Positions 16,657 through 25,136 of a stretch of 62,966 nucleotides of DNA are shown here, in pieces. Source of the DNA: JAHBNG01 sp039028975 (GTDB lineage: Bacteria > Chloroflexota > Anaerolineae > Caldilineales > Caldilineaceae); the NCBI GenBank assembly GCA_039028975.1, contig JBCCHB010000099.1, positions 1 to 62,966 on the forward strand. Direction: 5' to 3'. Below the pieces are notes generated by a model that saw only the letters and a list, made by a program, of their open reading frames with translations, was not told the DNA's origin and did not search any database. Each line of letters begins with the position of its first letter. Position 1 is the stretch's first letter. The position numbers and the translations under genes were made by a program.

Positions 16657-18117
16657 CTATTTGTTATCAACAATCTCCCAGAAACGGGGGTCGTCTCGGA
16701 TCCATTCTAGATCGGGATCTTGTTTGGCCCATTCGGGGTCGCCGGTGCCATTATCAATTGACTGTTGCAAGAGTCCTATTGCAACTTCGACATTTCCTGC
16801 TACGCTTTCAAAGCAAGAAGCATTATATAGATCAGAGTAGTCAACTAGTGAGCGTGCCTGTTCAATAGAATCTTGCCAGACTTCATTATTGCCTTCGCGA
16901 CGAGCCATATTTGCAAGTGACAGAAATCCCAAATATGCTTCAGGATTGATTAAGACGACTTTCTTAAAAGAAGCTTTTGCCTCAGCCCAATGCCCCAGAA
17001 CCGCCAATGCATTGCCACGATTGTTGTAAGCACCTGTATATTCCGGATTCAACTCAACAGCTTTATTGAAGTCCCGAAGCGCCGTTTCTAACTCCCCTTT
17101 TGCTTGATGTGCAAGACCACGATTGTTATAGATTAAAGCGTCTTTAGGGTTTAACTCTATTGCCTTATTGTAGTCCTCTATCGCTGCTCCTAACTTCCCT
17201 TTATCGTAAAGAGCAACACCACGATTGAAATAGACATCTACATATTCGGGGTTCAGCTTTATGGTAGTATTGTAGTCCTCTATGGCTGCATCCAATTTCC
17301 CTTTATCATAAAGAGTAAGACCGCGATTATAGTATGCACTTGCATATTTGGAGTCCAGCTTAATGGCTTTGTCGAAGTCTTTAATCGCCTCATCTATCTC
17401 AGTTTTTTTTGCATGGACAGCACCTCGATTATTGTAGATTATAGCATCTTCAGGATCTAGTTCAATGGCTTGCCCATAATCTCGTATTGCCTCATCGAAT
17501 TTGCCTTTATTAGAATTGGCGAGACCAGAAGTAACATAATGTAAAGCTGTTCTCGGCAATGCATTGACAAAGCTCAGAGCCTCTGCTTCACCTACTGTTT
17601 CGAGTACAATGCCTAACCCAGTCCAATCCTGATTGTATCTACGCTCCATAAGGAGGTCATCAAGGAATGAACTACTAAGTTCGACCTGACCGGACACGAC
17701 AAGGCAATATAGAATCTCTAGTGATGTATCCACCTGTTCCAGGTAAGCTGGGATTGCCAAGACGGCACTCTTGCAAAGCAATTCAGGCGGTAGCTTCAAC
17801 AACAAGCCTTCACGGGTCTGGTCATGATAGCGCCACCCATGGGTTGTCTTCTCCACAAAAGGCAGGTCTTGTAGAGCAGATAACACGGCTTCCCCAGATA
17901 AATCCGTGTCCTTTGGCACCAATGCCTCTAGAATAAATCCATCGAACCAGCGCAAAATAACACAGCTCCGAGCAGCCAAAGACATTGGTTCGGACATCTT
18001 CTCAAAAGCCATTTCGGCAACCACGGCGGCTTGTTCGGCTGGCGATTGGGCCGCATCAAGTCGTTCGAGCATCTTAGCTATCTGCTGAGATGGGCTGTGG
18101 GCAGTTGGTTCAGCCAT
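16657..18117 (-). CDS. winged-helix + TPR protein, C-terminal half of a split STAND NTPase
   Basis: A 486-residue protein. Residues 40-110 read like the winged helix that follows the NTPase in STAND proteins (SCVILRWFDGFILEALVPKD, then LQDLPFVEKTTHGWRYHDQT). From 191 to about 428 there are six clear 34-residue TPRs with the NNRG-GxxxxAIxDYxxAIxLNPxx pattern plus a seventh degenerate one, and the end (DPDLEWIRDDPRFWEIV) is a usual TPR-array cap. TPRs probably sense a ligand or partner. GGAGGG lies seven bases before the ATG, inside the upstream NTPase gene, with an eight-base overlap: a natural two-gene split rather than a sequencing frameshift. Confidence 0.85.
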   Translation of the reverse strand: MAEPTAHSPSQQIAKMLERLDAAQSPAEQAAVVAEMAFEKMSEPMSLAARSCVILRWFDGFILEALVPKDTDLSGEAVLSALQDLPFVEKTTHGWRYHDQTREGLLLKLPPELLCKSAVLAIPAYLEQVDTSLEILYCLVVSGQVELSSSFLDDLLMERRYNQDWTGLGIVLETVGEAEALSFVNALPRTALHYVTSGLANSNKGKFDEAIRDYGQAIELDPEDAIIYNNRGAVHAKKTEIDEAIKDFDKAIKLDSKYASAYYNRGLTLYDKGKLDAAIEDYNTTIKLNPEYVDVYFNRGVALYDKGKLGAAIEDYNKAIELNPKDALIYNNRGLAHQAKGELETALRDFNKAVELNPEYTGAYNNRGNALAVLGHWAEAKASFKKVVLINPEAYLGFLSLANMARREGNNEVWQDSIEQARSLVDYSDLYNASCFESVAGNVEVAIGLLQQSIDNGTGDPEWAKQDPDLEWIRDDPRFWEIVDNK

Positions 18118-19198
18118 AAACGTGCCCTCCGGTGGTGAATTGAGTCATGCTTTCGGCAAAGGCACCAGGATTGTAAAAGAGGGCTTTGGCTAATTGGGGA
18201 ATAAACTCTTCCTGAATATCGGCTTCGATTTGGCGACAGTATTGTACATAGGCATCTACCTCTTCCACTTGAGTCAACGTATATTCACAGCAAATCGACG
18301 CATAAGCCCCTGATGATGGGGGCAAGGCACGACCACCCGTGATGGCATGGACTTGAGGAATGCTCTGCAACTGAGCCAGCAACTGATTACAGAGCCAGCT
18401 TTGCACATCATCTGAACCGCGTTCGACCTGATCAAAGACAAGAAGTATGGGATGTTGAACAAGATCTTTAAGATCACTCACAAAGGAGCGGGTAAATTGG
18501 GCAATAACTGCCCTGGATTTCTCATCGCTACGCTGCCCCAACAGAGTAGAAAGATTCTCCGGCTCAGAGTTGGGCTGCGCCAACCATTCTCTGTATGTAG
18601 CGTCAAAGGTAGAGAATCCAGTGGGATCAATCTGGCCACAAGCATTTTGTAGGATGTCGATGGCGGATAGCTCGCGCAAATCGATCACGATAGACCGCAA
18701 CCCCCTATGCTCAGCAATCTTAGGAAAAATTTTGGTCAGCAGATGGCTTTTACCCATCTTGGCCTGACCCGTCAAGCGAAAAAAGCGATGAGGATGATCT
18801 GCATTGAGCAAATTGAGGAACATTGCCACACAATCAACACGATCAATGATTGGCCCAGTATTGGCCCGCTCAAGTTCTGTGACGATTTGATGGATATCAG
18901 CGTGGTCGGTCAATGATGATTGGGTTAGGTTCAGTTGGATCAAGTCTTGATAGCATTGGCGAATTTTCGGATTATCTGGGTTTTCTCCATGAACAGCAGA
19001 AATCAGATCGGGCAATTGACCTGTTCGCTCAGCCCATTCGATTAATCCATAAAATACGTCTTCGTCGCTTCCACCAGGGACAATGGAATCGAGTCGTTCT
19101 TCTAAGCGAAAACGTACAACACGGGCTAATGTCGAACGGTTAAACGCATCCAACAGTGCTTTGTGCAGCTCTTCAAACTGGGATCCAGAAAAATTCAT
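18110..19198 (-). CDS. EAD1-like domain + STAND/AAA P-loop NTPase
   Basis: 362 residues from the ATG at 19198; a TTG at 19219 would add seven. Residues 1-85 match the effector-associated domain 1 pattern: FEELHKALLDAF, then LIEWAERTGQLPDLISAVHG and ENPDNPKI, an adaptor that recruits effectors carrying the same domain in STAND conflict systems. The NTPase has Walker A GQAKMGKS (144-151) and Walker B ILLVFDQVE (251-259). The chain stops where the winged helix should begin, and that part is supplied by the next, overlapping gene. It is the first gene of the six-gene operon. A regulatory or immune NTPase is likely; the ligand is unknown. Confidence 0.8.
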   Translation of the reverse strand: MNFSGSQFEELHKALLDAFNRSTLARVVRFRLEERLDSIVPGGSDEDVFYGLIEWAERTGQLPDLISAVHGENPDNPKIRQCYQDLIQLNLTQSSLTDHADIHQIVTELERANTGPIIDRVDCVAMFLNLLNADHPHRFFRLTGQAKMGKSHLLTKIFPKIAEHRGLRSIVIDLRELSAIDILQNACGQIDPTGFSTFDATYREWLAQPNSEPENLSTLLGQRSDEKSRAVIAQFTRSFVSDLKDLVQHPILLVFDQVERGSDDVQSWLCNQLLAQLQSIPQVHAITGGRALPPSSGAYASICCEYTLTQVEEVDAYVQYCRQIEADIQEEFIPQLAKALFYNPGAFAESMTQFTTGGHVYG

Positions 19199-19400
19199 AG
19201 ATAGTCGTATCCGTACCAAGGGGTTTACGCAACAATATTGTCAATAGTATACCACAGATCCCCGCGGAAATGATTCTGGCTCTTTGGGACTTTGGAATTT
19301 CATGAGGTTGACAACTTTATTGAACAAGGATTTTAAAGATTACGAAGATCTTTCTCTTATAATCTTAAAAATCTGGCTAATCCCTGTTCATTTTTTCTGT

Positions 19401-19583
19401 CAACCACGTGAGATTCGGTTGAACCATGATTCTGCTGATGGAATACACGTTGAATGCGATTTGAATGCGTTCATGGCTGCATCCGGCGACGATCTGAATG
19501 CGTTGACGAGATATTATAGGGGTAGATTATTGCAACAGGTTTTCCCAGGCAATGGAGAGCCAACGATTGACACCAGAGGAGAG
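19401..19583 (+). pseudogene. remnant of a BTAD-domain regulator
   Basis: The frame reads REIRLNHDSADGIHVECDLN followed by a helix and LTRYYRGRLLQQVFPGN. This matches the central part of Chloroflexota BTAD proteins (LNPxSDxxxDVxxFxxAL...LYRGxFLxGF). No DNA-binding start and no rest of the domain exist on either side, so it is a decayed fragment. Similarity was judged by eye. Confidence 0.45.
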
Positions 19584-19584
19584 T

Positions 19585-19815
19585 ATGATGGCTTCGCAAA
19601 CAAATAGTCGAATCGATGGACAGAAAGTACTCCAGAGTACCACGATTGTGAGTCCTCCAGACCCTGTGCAGAGAGCAATTCAGTGGTTTCTCGTGCTGCT
19701 GGTCCTGTTCGGGCTAGTCACGTGGCTGCCCAGCGTTTCTGCGGCACAAGCTGAAAGTGAAGGAACGGGTGGTCGGGTCATCCATACCGAGCTTAGGGCA
19801 GCCGTTCTACGATGA
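19585..19815 (+). pseudogene. truncated secreted-protein N-terminus
   Basis: Tandem ATG codons behind GAGGAG start a 76-residue frame with a polar N-region, a hydrophobic segment FLVLLVLFGLVTWLPSVSA and a plausible AQA cleavage site, then about 20 residues before a stop. It looks like a real expression start and signal peptide that have lost the mature protein. Its tail overlaps the tail of the opposite-strand remnant at 19793. Confidence 0.45.
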
Positions 19816-20401
19816 TCTTTTCCACATTGCCAGAAATCAGGAGGGTCGAAGTGGCTCCATTGGGCCAGATAATTTGAATCTGCTGGGGTGTTGAATCATC
19901 TGTCATGCCAAAATGGAGTTGGCTGGACTGGCCTGTCAGATAGCCACTAGTAGCTTGGACCGGGCCTACTTGTCTGCCAGCACTCGTTGTGAGTGTCACT
20001 GTTGAACCGATGGCTTGAGGGTTGGCCGAATCCATCCAGGCTAAGTCCACGACCAGAGCCTTGCCTGCACAAAGTTGATTCTCCCAGATCTGACTCGGTT
20101 TTCGTAAATTATTCACCACAACATCTAGATCCCCATCGCAATCGAGATTGGCCATGCCCATGCTACGCCCGCTTAGGGTACCGTTGAGCTGCCATGCTGG
20201 GTAAGGAAGCAGATTTCCCTGGCCATCATTGCGATAGACTTGGTTTTCTTCAATCAGTTCATCGTTGGGTAGGTGGGCGAAGATAGGTTGAAAACAGTCA
20301 GAAATGAGCAGACAGGAGACGATTAGGCAGGCAATGCGATAAACTGCACAGAGCGATGAACCACGAATAAATTGATGAAATTGATGGGGTTCAGCAGTCA
20401 T
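19793..20401 (-). pseudogene. 5'-truncated CRTAC1/ASPIC-UnbV paralogue
   Basis: A 202-residue frame. From residue about 43 it aligns by eye with the last 170 residues of the complete protein at 22610-24301 (HLPNDELIEENQVYRN against HLPNGELVEENQVFRN; DCDGDLDVVVNNLRKPSQIW against DSDGDLDIVINNLRASAQLF). The first 60% with most FG-GAP repeats is missing, replaced by a short hydrophobic stretch (IACLIVSCLLISDC) that could mimic a signal peptide. No ribosome site is visible. It is most likely a remnant, less likely a short secreted domain. Confidence 0.6.
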
Positions 20402-20638
20402 CTGACATTTTGAGTTCTATGAGGCATTAAGGGTACGTAATTCGCCCCCTAATTGAATGAGATTATTTCGTGATATTCGAAGCATCAAATAACTGTGTCA
20501 TTTAGGCTGCAACGATTTTGTCTACACCTCAATTGCCTCAGATGGGTGAAACATTCACAGACTACCAAAATCCGTTTCTATCTACATCTGCTGTAGTCGT
20601 CGGTCGTTTCGCACAGCTCACAAATCACGCGGCACCCA

Positions 20639-21535
20639 TCACGACAATCCCCACTCTGCTCTCGCCTCCTCCATGGACTTCAACTCGGTTATCCCATGGG
20701 CGGTATGACCAATGCCCTCGCCCACCCAGCGCTTGTCTGCCGGTTCACTGGCGGGCTGAAAGCGCACGTCACAGCTCAGGCGGAACCGATCGGTCAGGTT
20801 GGTGGTGGAGGCGTGCATGGTGTGCATGCCAAAGATCATGACGTCGCCCATTTTGAATTCAGAGGTGAGCCATCTGCTGCCAAACTTCTCTACAATTTCC
20901 ATGGGGTCTTTGGTAAACCAGCCATCGGTGGCATCTCGGTCCACGTCCATACGACCATAGGTCTCCCGTAGCTTGGCAAAGGAGGGCAGATGATTGGAGG
21001 AGGGGCACATGGTAAGGGTGCCTTGATCCACGGACGTATCGCCCAGGGGAATCCATACTGTATGCAGATTGGGCGAACCCTGGCCCATGTAGACGTAGTC
21101 GCAGTGAGCACCAGTGTACTGCTCGTTGCCTACGCCCCGCAGCCATTTGTAATTGAAGGTCAATGCCGGTTCACCAAAATATCTCTCGAAGAAGTCAAAG
21201 AGTTCAGTGGATTCGATGACGTTCAGCACGTCGGGATGAAAGGCAATGCCCTTGCGCCCCATCATCTGGACACTGCGCCCTCCCGCGGGCATGACGCCTT
21301 CCAGAACGGGTGTGTTGGGCGTAAGCGCCTCTTTCTCTTCCATGTGGGTTAGAATGGTTTCACGAGCAGTCAGGACTTTTTCCCGGTTGTTCAGTCCGCG
21401 CAACAGCAGGAAGCCATCTTCTTTCATGCGGGCCTTGATGGCGTCCATATCGTCGAGCAGTGGGCTGCTGTCACGCAGTTCGCCCAAGTCGCTGCTGGGG
21501 TATTCCATGTTTCGGTAGCCAAATCGGATGTTCAT
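20639..21535 (-). CDS. phytanoyl-CoA dioxygenase (PhyH) family Fe(II)/2-oxoglutarate oxygenase
   Basis: A 298-residue double-stranded beta-helix oxygenase. GAHCDYVYM is the HxD iron pair, MHTMHASTTN the distal iron His, and DRFRLSCDVRF the 2-oxoglutarate-binding Arg. DGFLLLRGLNNREKV is the typical PhyH start. These enzymes hydroxylate small molecules, often in natural-product or lipid breakdown; the family is expanded in marine and soil Chloroflexota. AGGAG lies upstream of the ATG. It is the likely second gene of a pair behind the DUF4058 gene (27-nt gap). Substrate unknown. Confidence 0.9.
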   Translation of the reverse strand: MNIRFGYRNMEYPSSDLGELRDSSPLLDDMDAIKARMKEDGFLLLRGLNNREKVLTARETILTHMEEKEALTPNTPVLEGVMPAGGRSVQMMGRKGIAFHPDVLNVIESTELFDFFERYFGEPALTFNYKWLRGVGNEQYTGAHCDYVYMGQGSPNLHTVWIPLGDTSVDQGTLTMCPSSNHLPSFAKLRETYGRMDVDRDATDGWFTKDPMEIVEKFGSRWLTSEFKMGDVMIFGMHTMHASTTNLTDRFRLSCDVRFQPASEPADKRWVGEGIGHTAHGITELKSMEEARAEWGLS

Positions 21536-21562
21536 GATTGTCTCCTAATACAGTTTCTTCAC

Positions 21563-22357
21563 TCATTCTCGTACGGACTTCAGCAGGGTAGCTACCCATT
21601 CATGCTCAGCATCCGTTAAGTTTGGTGATGGAACAGGTTGTGTGTAATCGATCTGTATGTCATAAGCCCCCCGCTCATAGACATTGGACATGACATCTCC
21701 CAGTTCGAGCGTTGCGTCTGGATCGGGTTGGTACAGGGGAACCGGCACAGTAGGCAATGGGGATGCAAGCTGAATCGGCCATACTTGGACGTTGGGGCGG
21801 CGCTCCATGCGACTCAGCATAATGTAATAGGGAGCCTGAGGGACCGGGATCTCAAGTGGGGGGCGCTCACCAGCCCGTAAGAAGTCAATCTCCAGAAGGT
21901 GTGCGCTGGAGCGCAGAATCTCAACCCGCTTGTTGAGATAGTCAAGATAGGCTTTATGTTTGGGGCGCTTGTTGACAGGTGATAGGATCTCAATCGCCGT
22001 CACGAGCAGTTCGTCATCGGTGTCGTAGATTTCAACGCTGAGCAATTCCATGCGATCTTCAAGCAGCACCGCGCTTTCCACAGACTCATCTGGCTCCAAC
22101 AACGCTACAGACGGTTGACCATATCCCATTGAGGGTTGGGTTTGCATCACCCCAACGTCGGGTCGTACACCGCGCAGTTTGGACTTACCGATTTCAATTG
22201 TGTCATAGGTCACATAGGGTGTGAGACGAGCAAAATAGTTTGGCCGAATCTGGGTATTTAGTTGGGCACCAATTTCGTCCGCCAAACGATTATGAAAATC
22301 GACCCATAACTTTCTTTGTTCAAGATAGGGATCCATACCAGGGAATGGAGATGGCAT
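21563..22357 (-). CDS. DUF4058 family protein
   Basis: A 264-residue protein with the family's characteristic start MPSPFPGMDPYLEQ and ending. VEIYDTDDELLVTAIEILSP followed by NKRPKHKAYLDYLNKR has the spacing of E...K residues seen in PD-(D/E)XK-like folds, and HLLEIDFLRAGERPP is conserved. No function has been established for DUF4058; like Uma2 it is common in Cyanobacteria and Chloroflexota. GAGGAG precedes the ATG. Confidence 0.9.
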   Translation of the reverse strand: MPSPFPGMDPYLEQRKLWVDFHNRLADEIGAQLNTQIRPNYFARLTPYVTYDTIEIGKSKLRGVRPDVGVMQTQPSMGYGQPSVALLEPDESVESAVLLEDRMELLSVEIYDTDDELLVTAIEILSPVNKRPKHKAYLDYLNKRVEILRSSAHLLEIDFLRAGERPPLEIPVPQAPYYIMLSRMERRPNVQVWPIQLASPLPTVPVPLYQPDPDATLELGDVMSNVYERGAYDIQIDYTQPVPSPNLTDAEHEWVATLLKSVRE

Positions 22358-22501
22358 TGCAATCGCTCCTCAATAATTGATCAACTTTCGTCTACCGTCA
22401 TTATAACACGTATTGGTCGTCGATGTCTTGCTTTGTGCAGATGCATCCACTATCATATGGGTATTCATACGGATATCCCCTCTGGTCACCGACAACCCAG
22501 C

Positions 22502-22585
22502 TATACTCAGCTCCGTTTGAAAACAGGAGTTTGGTCATTCGAGTAATAGCCTTGGAAAACTCCCGTTTTCAAAACGACCGCAGTA
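22502..22585. repeat. family A palindromic repeat, copy 2
   Basis: It starts TATACTCAGCTCCG and ends GACCGCAGTA, with complementary inner arms around AAAACAGGAGTTTGGTC and GAAAACTCCCGTTTTC. It lies 25 nt before the start of the CRTAC1-like gene and could form a stem in its leader. Confidence 0.8.
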
Positions 22586-22609
22586 AACTATCCATAAAAA
22601 GGAAGCTAC

Positions 22610-24301
22610 GTGAGTAACCGAGTCTTTCACCAACTCTCTCTCTGTTTTGTTGCATTTATGTTGACTGCCTGCTTAGCAATCCCGATTCCTGTAACGCTGC
22701 TTGATGGTGCGGAAAGTGACGCCTCTGATACACCTAAAGTTCTGGCAGACGTAACCGTATCGATTCTGCCACTCGCCCCCAAGTCAGAATGCGAGGAGCG
22801 CTTTGTCGAGCATACCCTTCCCTTTGCAACTGGCATCCGAATCCGTGAGATTAACACGTACGAAAGCAACGGCGCAGGCGTCGCCATCAATGATTTGGAC
22901 AATGATGGTGATTTGGATCTACTTTTTGCCAGCATTGACAATGAGTCGGAGATTCTGTGGAATGAAGGCTCGCTGAGTTTTCGTGCTGAGTCGCTGCCCA
23001 TTCGGTTTACGCGTGGCGTGCAGATTGTCGATGTCGATGGAGATTTGGCGCTTGACGTGGTCTTTACCCTACGAGGCGTAGCGCCACCATCCTACTGGCG
23101 GAATCTGGGCGATGGTGAGTTGGTTCAGGACATCTTGCCCGGCGTCAAAAGCTTGGCTTACAGCATGGCATGGGCAGATCTCAATGGCGATTCGGCTTTG
23201 GATCTGGTTACTGGCTCCTACAATATCGATCTGATTCCACGCGGGATCGATTTCCCTGCAGAGGATGAGCGGGCAGGCGTGATCGTATATACCCAAAACA
23301 AGGGTCAGTTCGATGCACTTCGGCTAACTGGCGAGTCGGAAGCGCTTTCCATTGCGGTTCTTGATCTGAACGACGATGGTCATCAGGATCTATGGATCGC
23401 CAATGATTTCGACCTGACCGATGGATTCTGGCTGAATCAGTCAGATGGATGGCTAGCCACGCTACCTTTTGATGAGATCTCCCACAGCACCATGAGTATC
23501 GACTGGGGTGATTTGTCCAACGATGGCTCTACGGCCCTCTTCACCACCGACATGATGCCCTACGATGACGCCCCCGAGACCGTGGCCGCTTGGCAACCGG
23601 TCATGGAGGCGATGATGACGCAGCATGTTCCAATTGAGGGCGATCCCCAACTGATGGAGAATGTACTCCAAGTACGAGAAGACGAGTGGCAGAATCAAGC
23701 TGCTCAACGTGGCATTGTGGCGACAGGCTGGAGTTGGGCAGGGCGCCTGGGTGATCTGGATAACGACGGCCTGCTTGATCTATATGTGGTTAACGGCATG
23801 ATCGCGCAGAATATGTTCGGACACTTACCCAACGGTGAGCTAGTGGAAGAGAACCAAGTTTTTCGCAATAGAGGTGATGGCACATTTGAGCCGATGCCAC
23901 GGTGGGGTCTGGGCAGCACAGCCAGCGGGCGGGGCATGGTTATGGCTGATCTCGATTCGGATGGCGATCTGGATATTGTGATCAACAATTTGCGTGCTTC
24001 GGCTCAACTCTTTGAGAATCGGCTCTGTGGGGGGAAAGGCCTTCTGGTTGATTTATTGTGGCCTGACAGCGGTAATAGCCGAGCCATCGGTGCCGAAATC
24101 GTGCTAGAGACGTCGATTGGGCGGTTGACACGTGACGTTCGGGCTTCAGGTGGCTATCTATCAGGCGATCCGGCTCGTGTTCACTTTGGCCTACCAAAGG
24201 ATGCTGAGATTCGGCAATTGAATGTTCTGTGGCCGGATGGGGCAAAGTCAAGCGTTGAACAAGTATCCCAACAGATGTTGTATACGCTAACGAGAGAATA
24301 A
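22610..24301 (+). CDS. CRTAC1/ASPIC-UnbV lipoprotein with FG-GAP (VCBS) repeats
   Basis: A 563-residue exported protein. The GTG start has AAGGAAG just upstream. VAFMLTAC is a lipoprotein signal with lipobox LTAC. At least seven calcium-type FG-GAP/VCBS loops follow (for example DLDNDGDLDLLFAS, DLNGDSALDLVTGS, DLDNDGLLDLYVVN, DLDSDGDLDIVINN), forming an integrin-alpha-like propeller. The C-terminal SRAIGAEIVLETSIGRLTRD and VHFGLPKDAEIRQLNVLWPDG is the ASPIC/UnbV domain. It is probably a cell-surface binding protein; a truncated paralogue lies at 19793-20401. Confidence 0.9.
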   Translation: MSNRVFHQLSLCFVAFMLTACLAIPIPVTLLDGAESDASDTPKVLADVTVSILPLAPKSECEERFVEHTLPFATGIRIREINTYESNGAGVAINDLDNDGDLDLLFASIDNESEILWNEGSLSFRAESLPIRFTRGVQIVDVDGDLALDVVFTLRGVAPPSYWRNLGDGELVQDILPGVKSLAYSMAWADLNGDSALDLVTGSYNIDLIPRGIDFPAEDERAGVIVYTQNKGQFDALRLTGESEALSIAVLDLNDDGHQDLWIANDFDLTDGFWLNQSDGWLATLPFDEISHSTMSIDWGDLSNDGSTALFTTDMMPYDDAPETVAAWQPVMEAMMTQHVPIEGDPQLMENVLQVREDEWQNQAAQRGIVATGWSWAGRLGDLDNDGLLDLYVVNGMIAQNMFGHLPNGELVEENQVFRNRGDGTFEPMPRWGLGSTASGRGMVMADLDSDGDLDIVINNLRASAQLFENRLCGGKGLLVDLLWPDSGNSRAIGAEIVLETSIGRLTRDVRASGGYLSGDPARVHFGLPKDAEIRQLNVLWPDGAKSSVEQVSQQMLYTLTRE

Positions 24302-24336
24302 CAGAGAGAGAATAACAGAGATAAGCTAAACGAGCC

Positions 24337-25125
24337 ATGACGACTATCACCCAAATTACCAACTACGTTTCTCAACTGACCGGTCACTCTATCAACCGCG
24401 ATGAGGGCGTTCACCACGGTACGATTGACGATCCAGTCAACGGCGTCACCGTCTGCTGGATGGCGACGCCGGATGCGCTACGCTTTGCCGGAGAACAGGG
24501 CCACTCTCTGATTATTGGTCACGAGAGTCTCTATTACCCCTATGACGTGGTTAATCGAGAAGATCCGCCCAAGGGCTGGCAGGAGTGGCCCACCAACCGA
24601 CAGCGGCGGGAGCTGCTGGATGCGCATAACCTCACCTTTCTGCGCCTTCATGGTTCGGTTGATGAGATATGCATTTTGGATGATTTTGCCGAGCAGATCG
24701 GCATGGACGAGCCGATTCACAATGAGGGATACGTCAAGATCTACGAAGTTGACCCTATCTCCGTTGATGCACTGGTGGCGCAGGTCAAAGAGAAATTGGG
24801 CATGGATGGTGTGCGGGTGGCACCAGCGGCTGGTATGCCCGAGAATGTGCGCCGCATCGGCCTACCTTGGGGTGGTATGGCCCTTTTTGTCAACGTGAAC
24901 TATCAGCAAAAGTTGATCGAGCAAGGGGTCGATCTGCTCATCGCAGGTGAAACTGATAACTACGGCTTTCGCTTTGCACAAGAGCTAGGCATCCCAATGA
25001 TTGAAACCAGTCACGAGATCTCAGAAAACAAAGGGATCCGCCACTTTGCCCAAATGTTGGGGGCAAAATTTGCGGATACCGACTTCGTATTCTACGAGAA
25101 TGAGTGCGTGTGGGAGATGAGGTAA
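24337..25125 (+). CDS. Nif3-like dinuclear metal centre protein
   Basis: A 262-residue NIF3/YbgI family protein. CWMATPDALRFAGEQG followed by LIIGHESLYYP carries the N-terminal metal His/Glu, LLDAHNLTFLRLHGSVDE the central site, and LIAGETDNYGFRFAQELG with ETSHEISENKGIRHFA the C-terminal metal residues. Family members form hexameric rings with two metals per subunit; the activity is still uncertain (GTP cyclohydrolase-1 type 2 annotation is weakly supported). It follows the CRTAC1-like gene by 35 nt and converges on the sugar transporter operon with an 11-nt gap. Confidence 0.88.
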   Translation: MTTITQITNYVSQLTGHSINRDEGVHHGTIDDPVNGVTVCWMATPDALRFAGEQGHSLIIGHESLYYPYDVVNREDPPKGWQEWPTNRQRRELLDAHNLTFLRLHGSVDEICILDDFAEQIGMDEPIHNEGYVKIYEVDPISVDALVAQVKEKLGMDGVRVAPAAGMPENVRRIGLPWGGMALFVNVNYQQKLIEQGVDLLIAGETDNYGFRFAQELGIPMIETSHEISENKGIRHFAQMLGAKFADTDFVFYENECVWEMR

Positions 25126-25136
25126 GCTAGTTCAGA

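Noticed and set aside
20518..20841. 107-codon plus-strand frame
   Set aside because: Most of it is antisense to the PhyH family gene and its peptide is arginine/serine/proline-rich without features.
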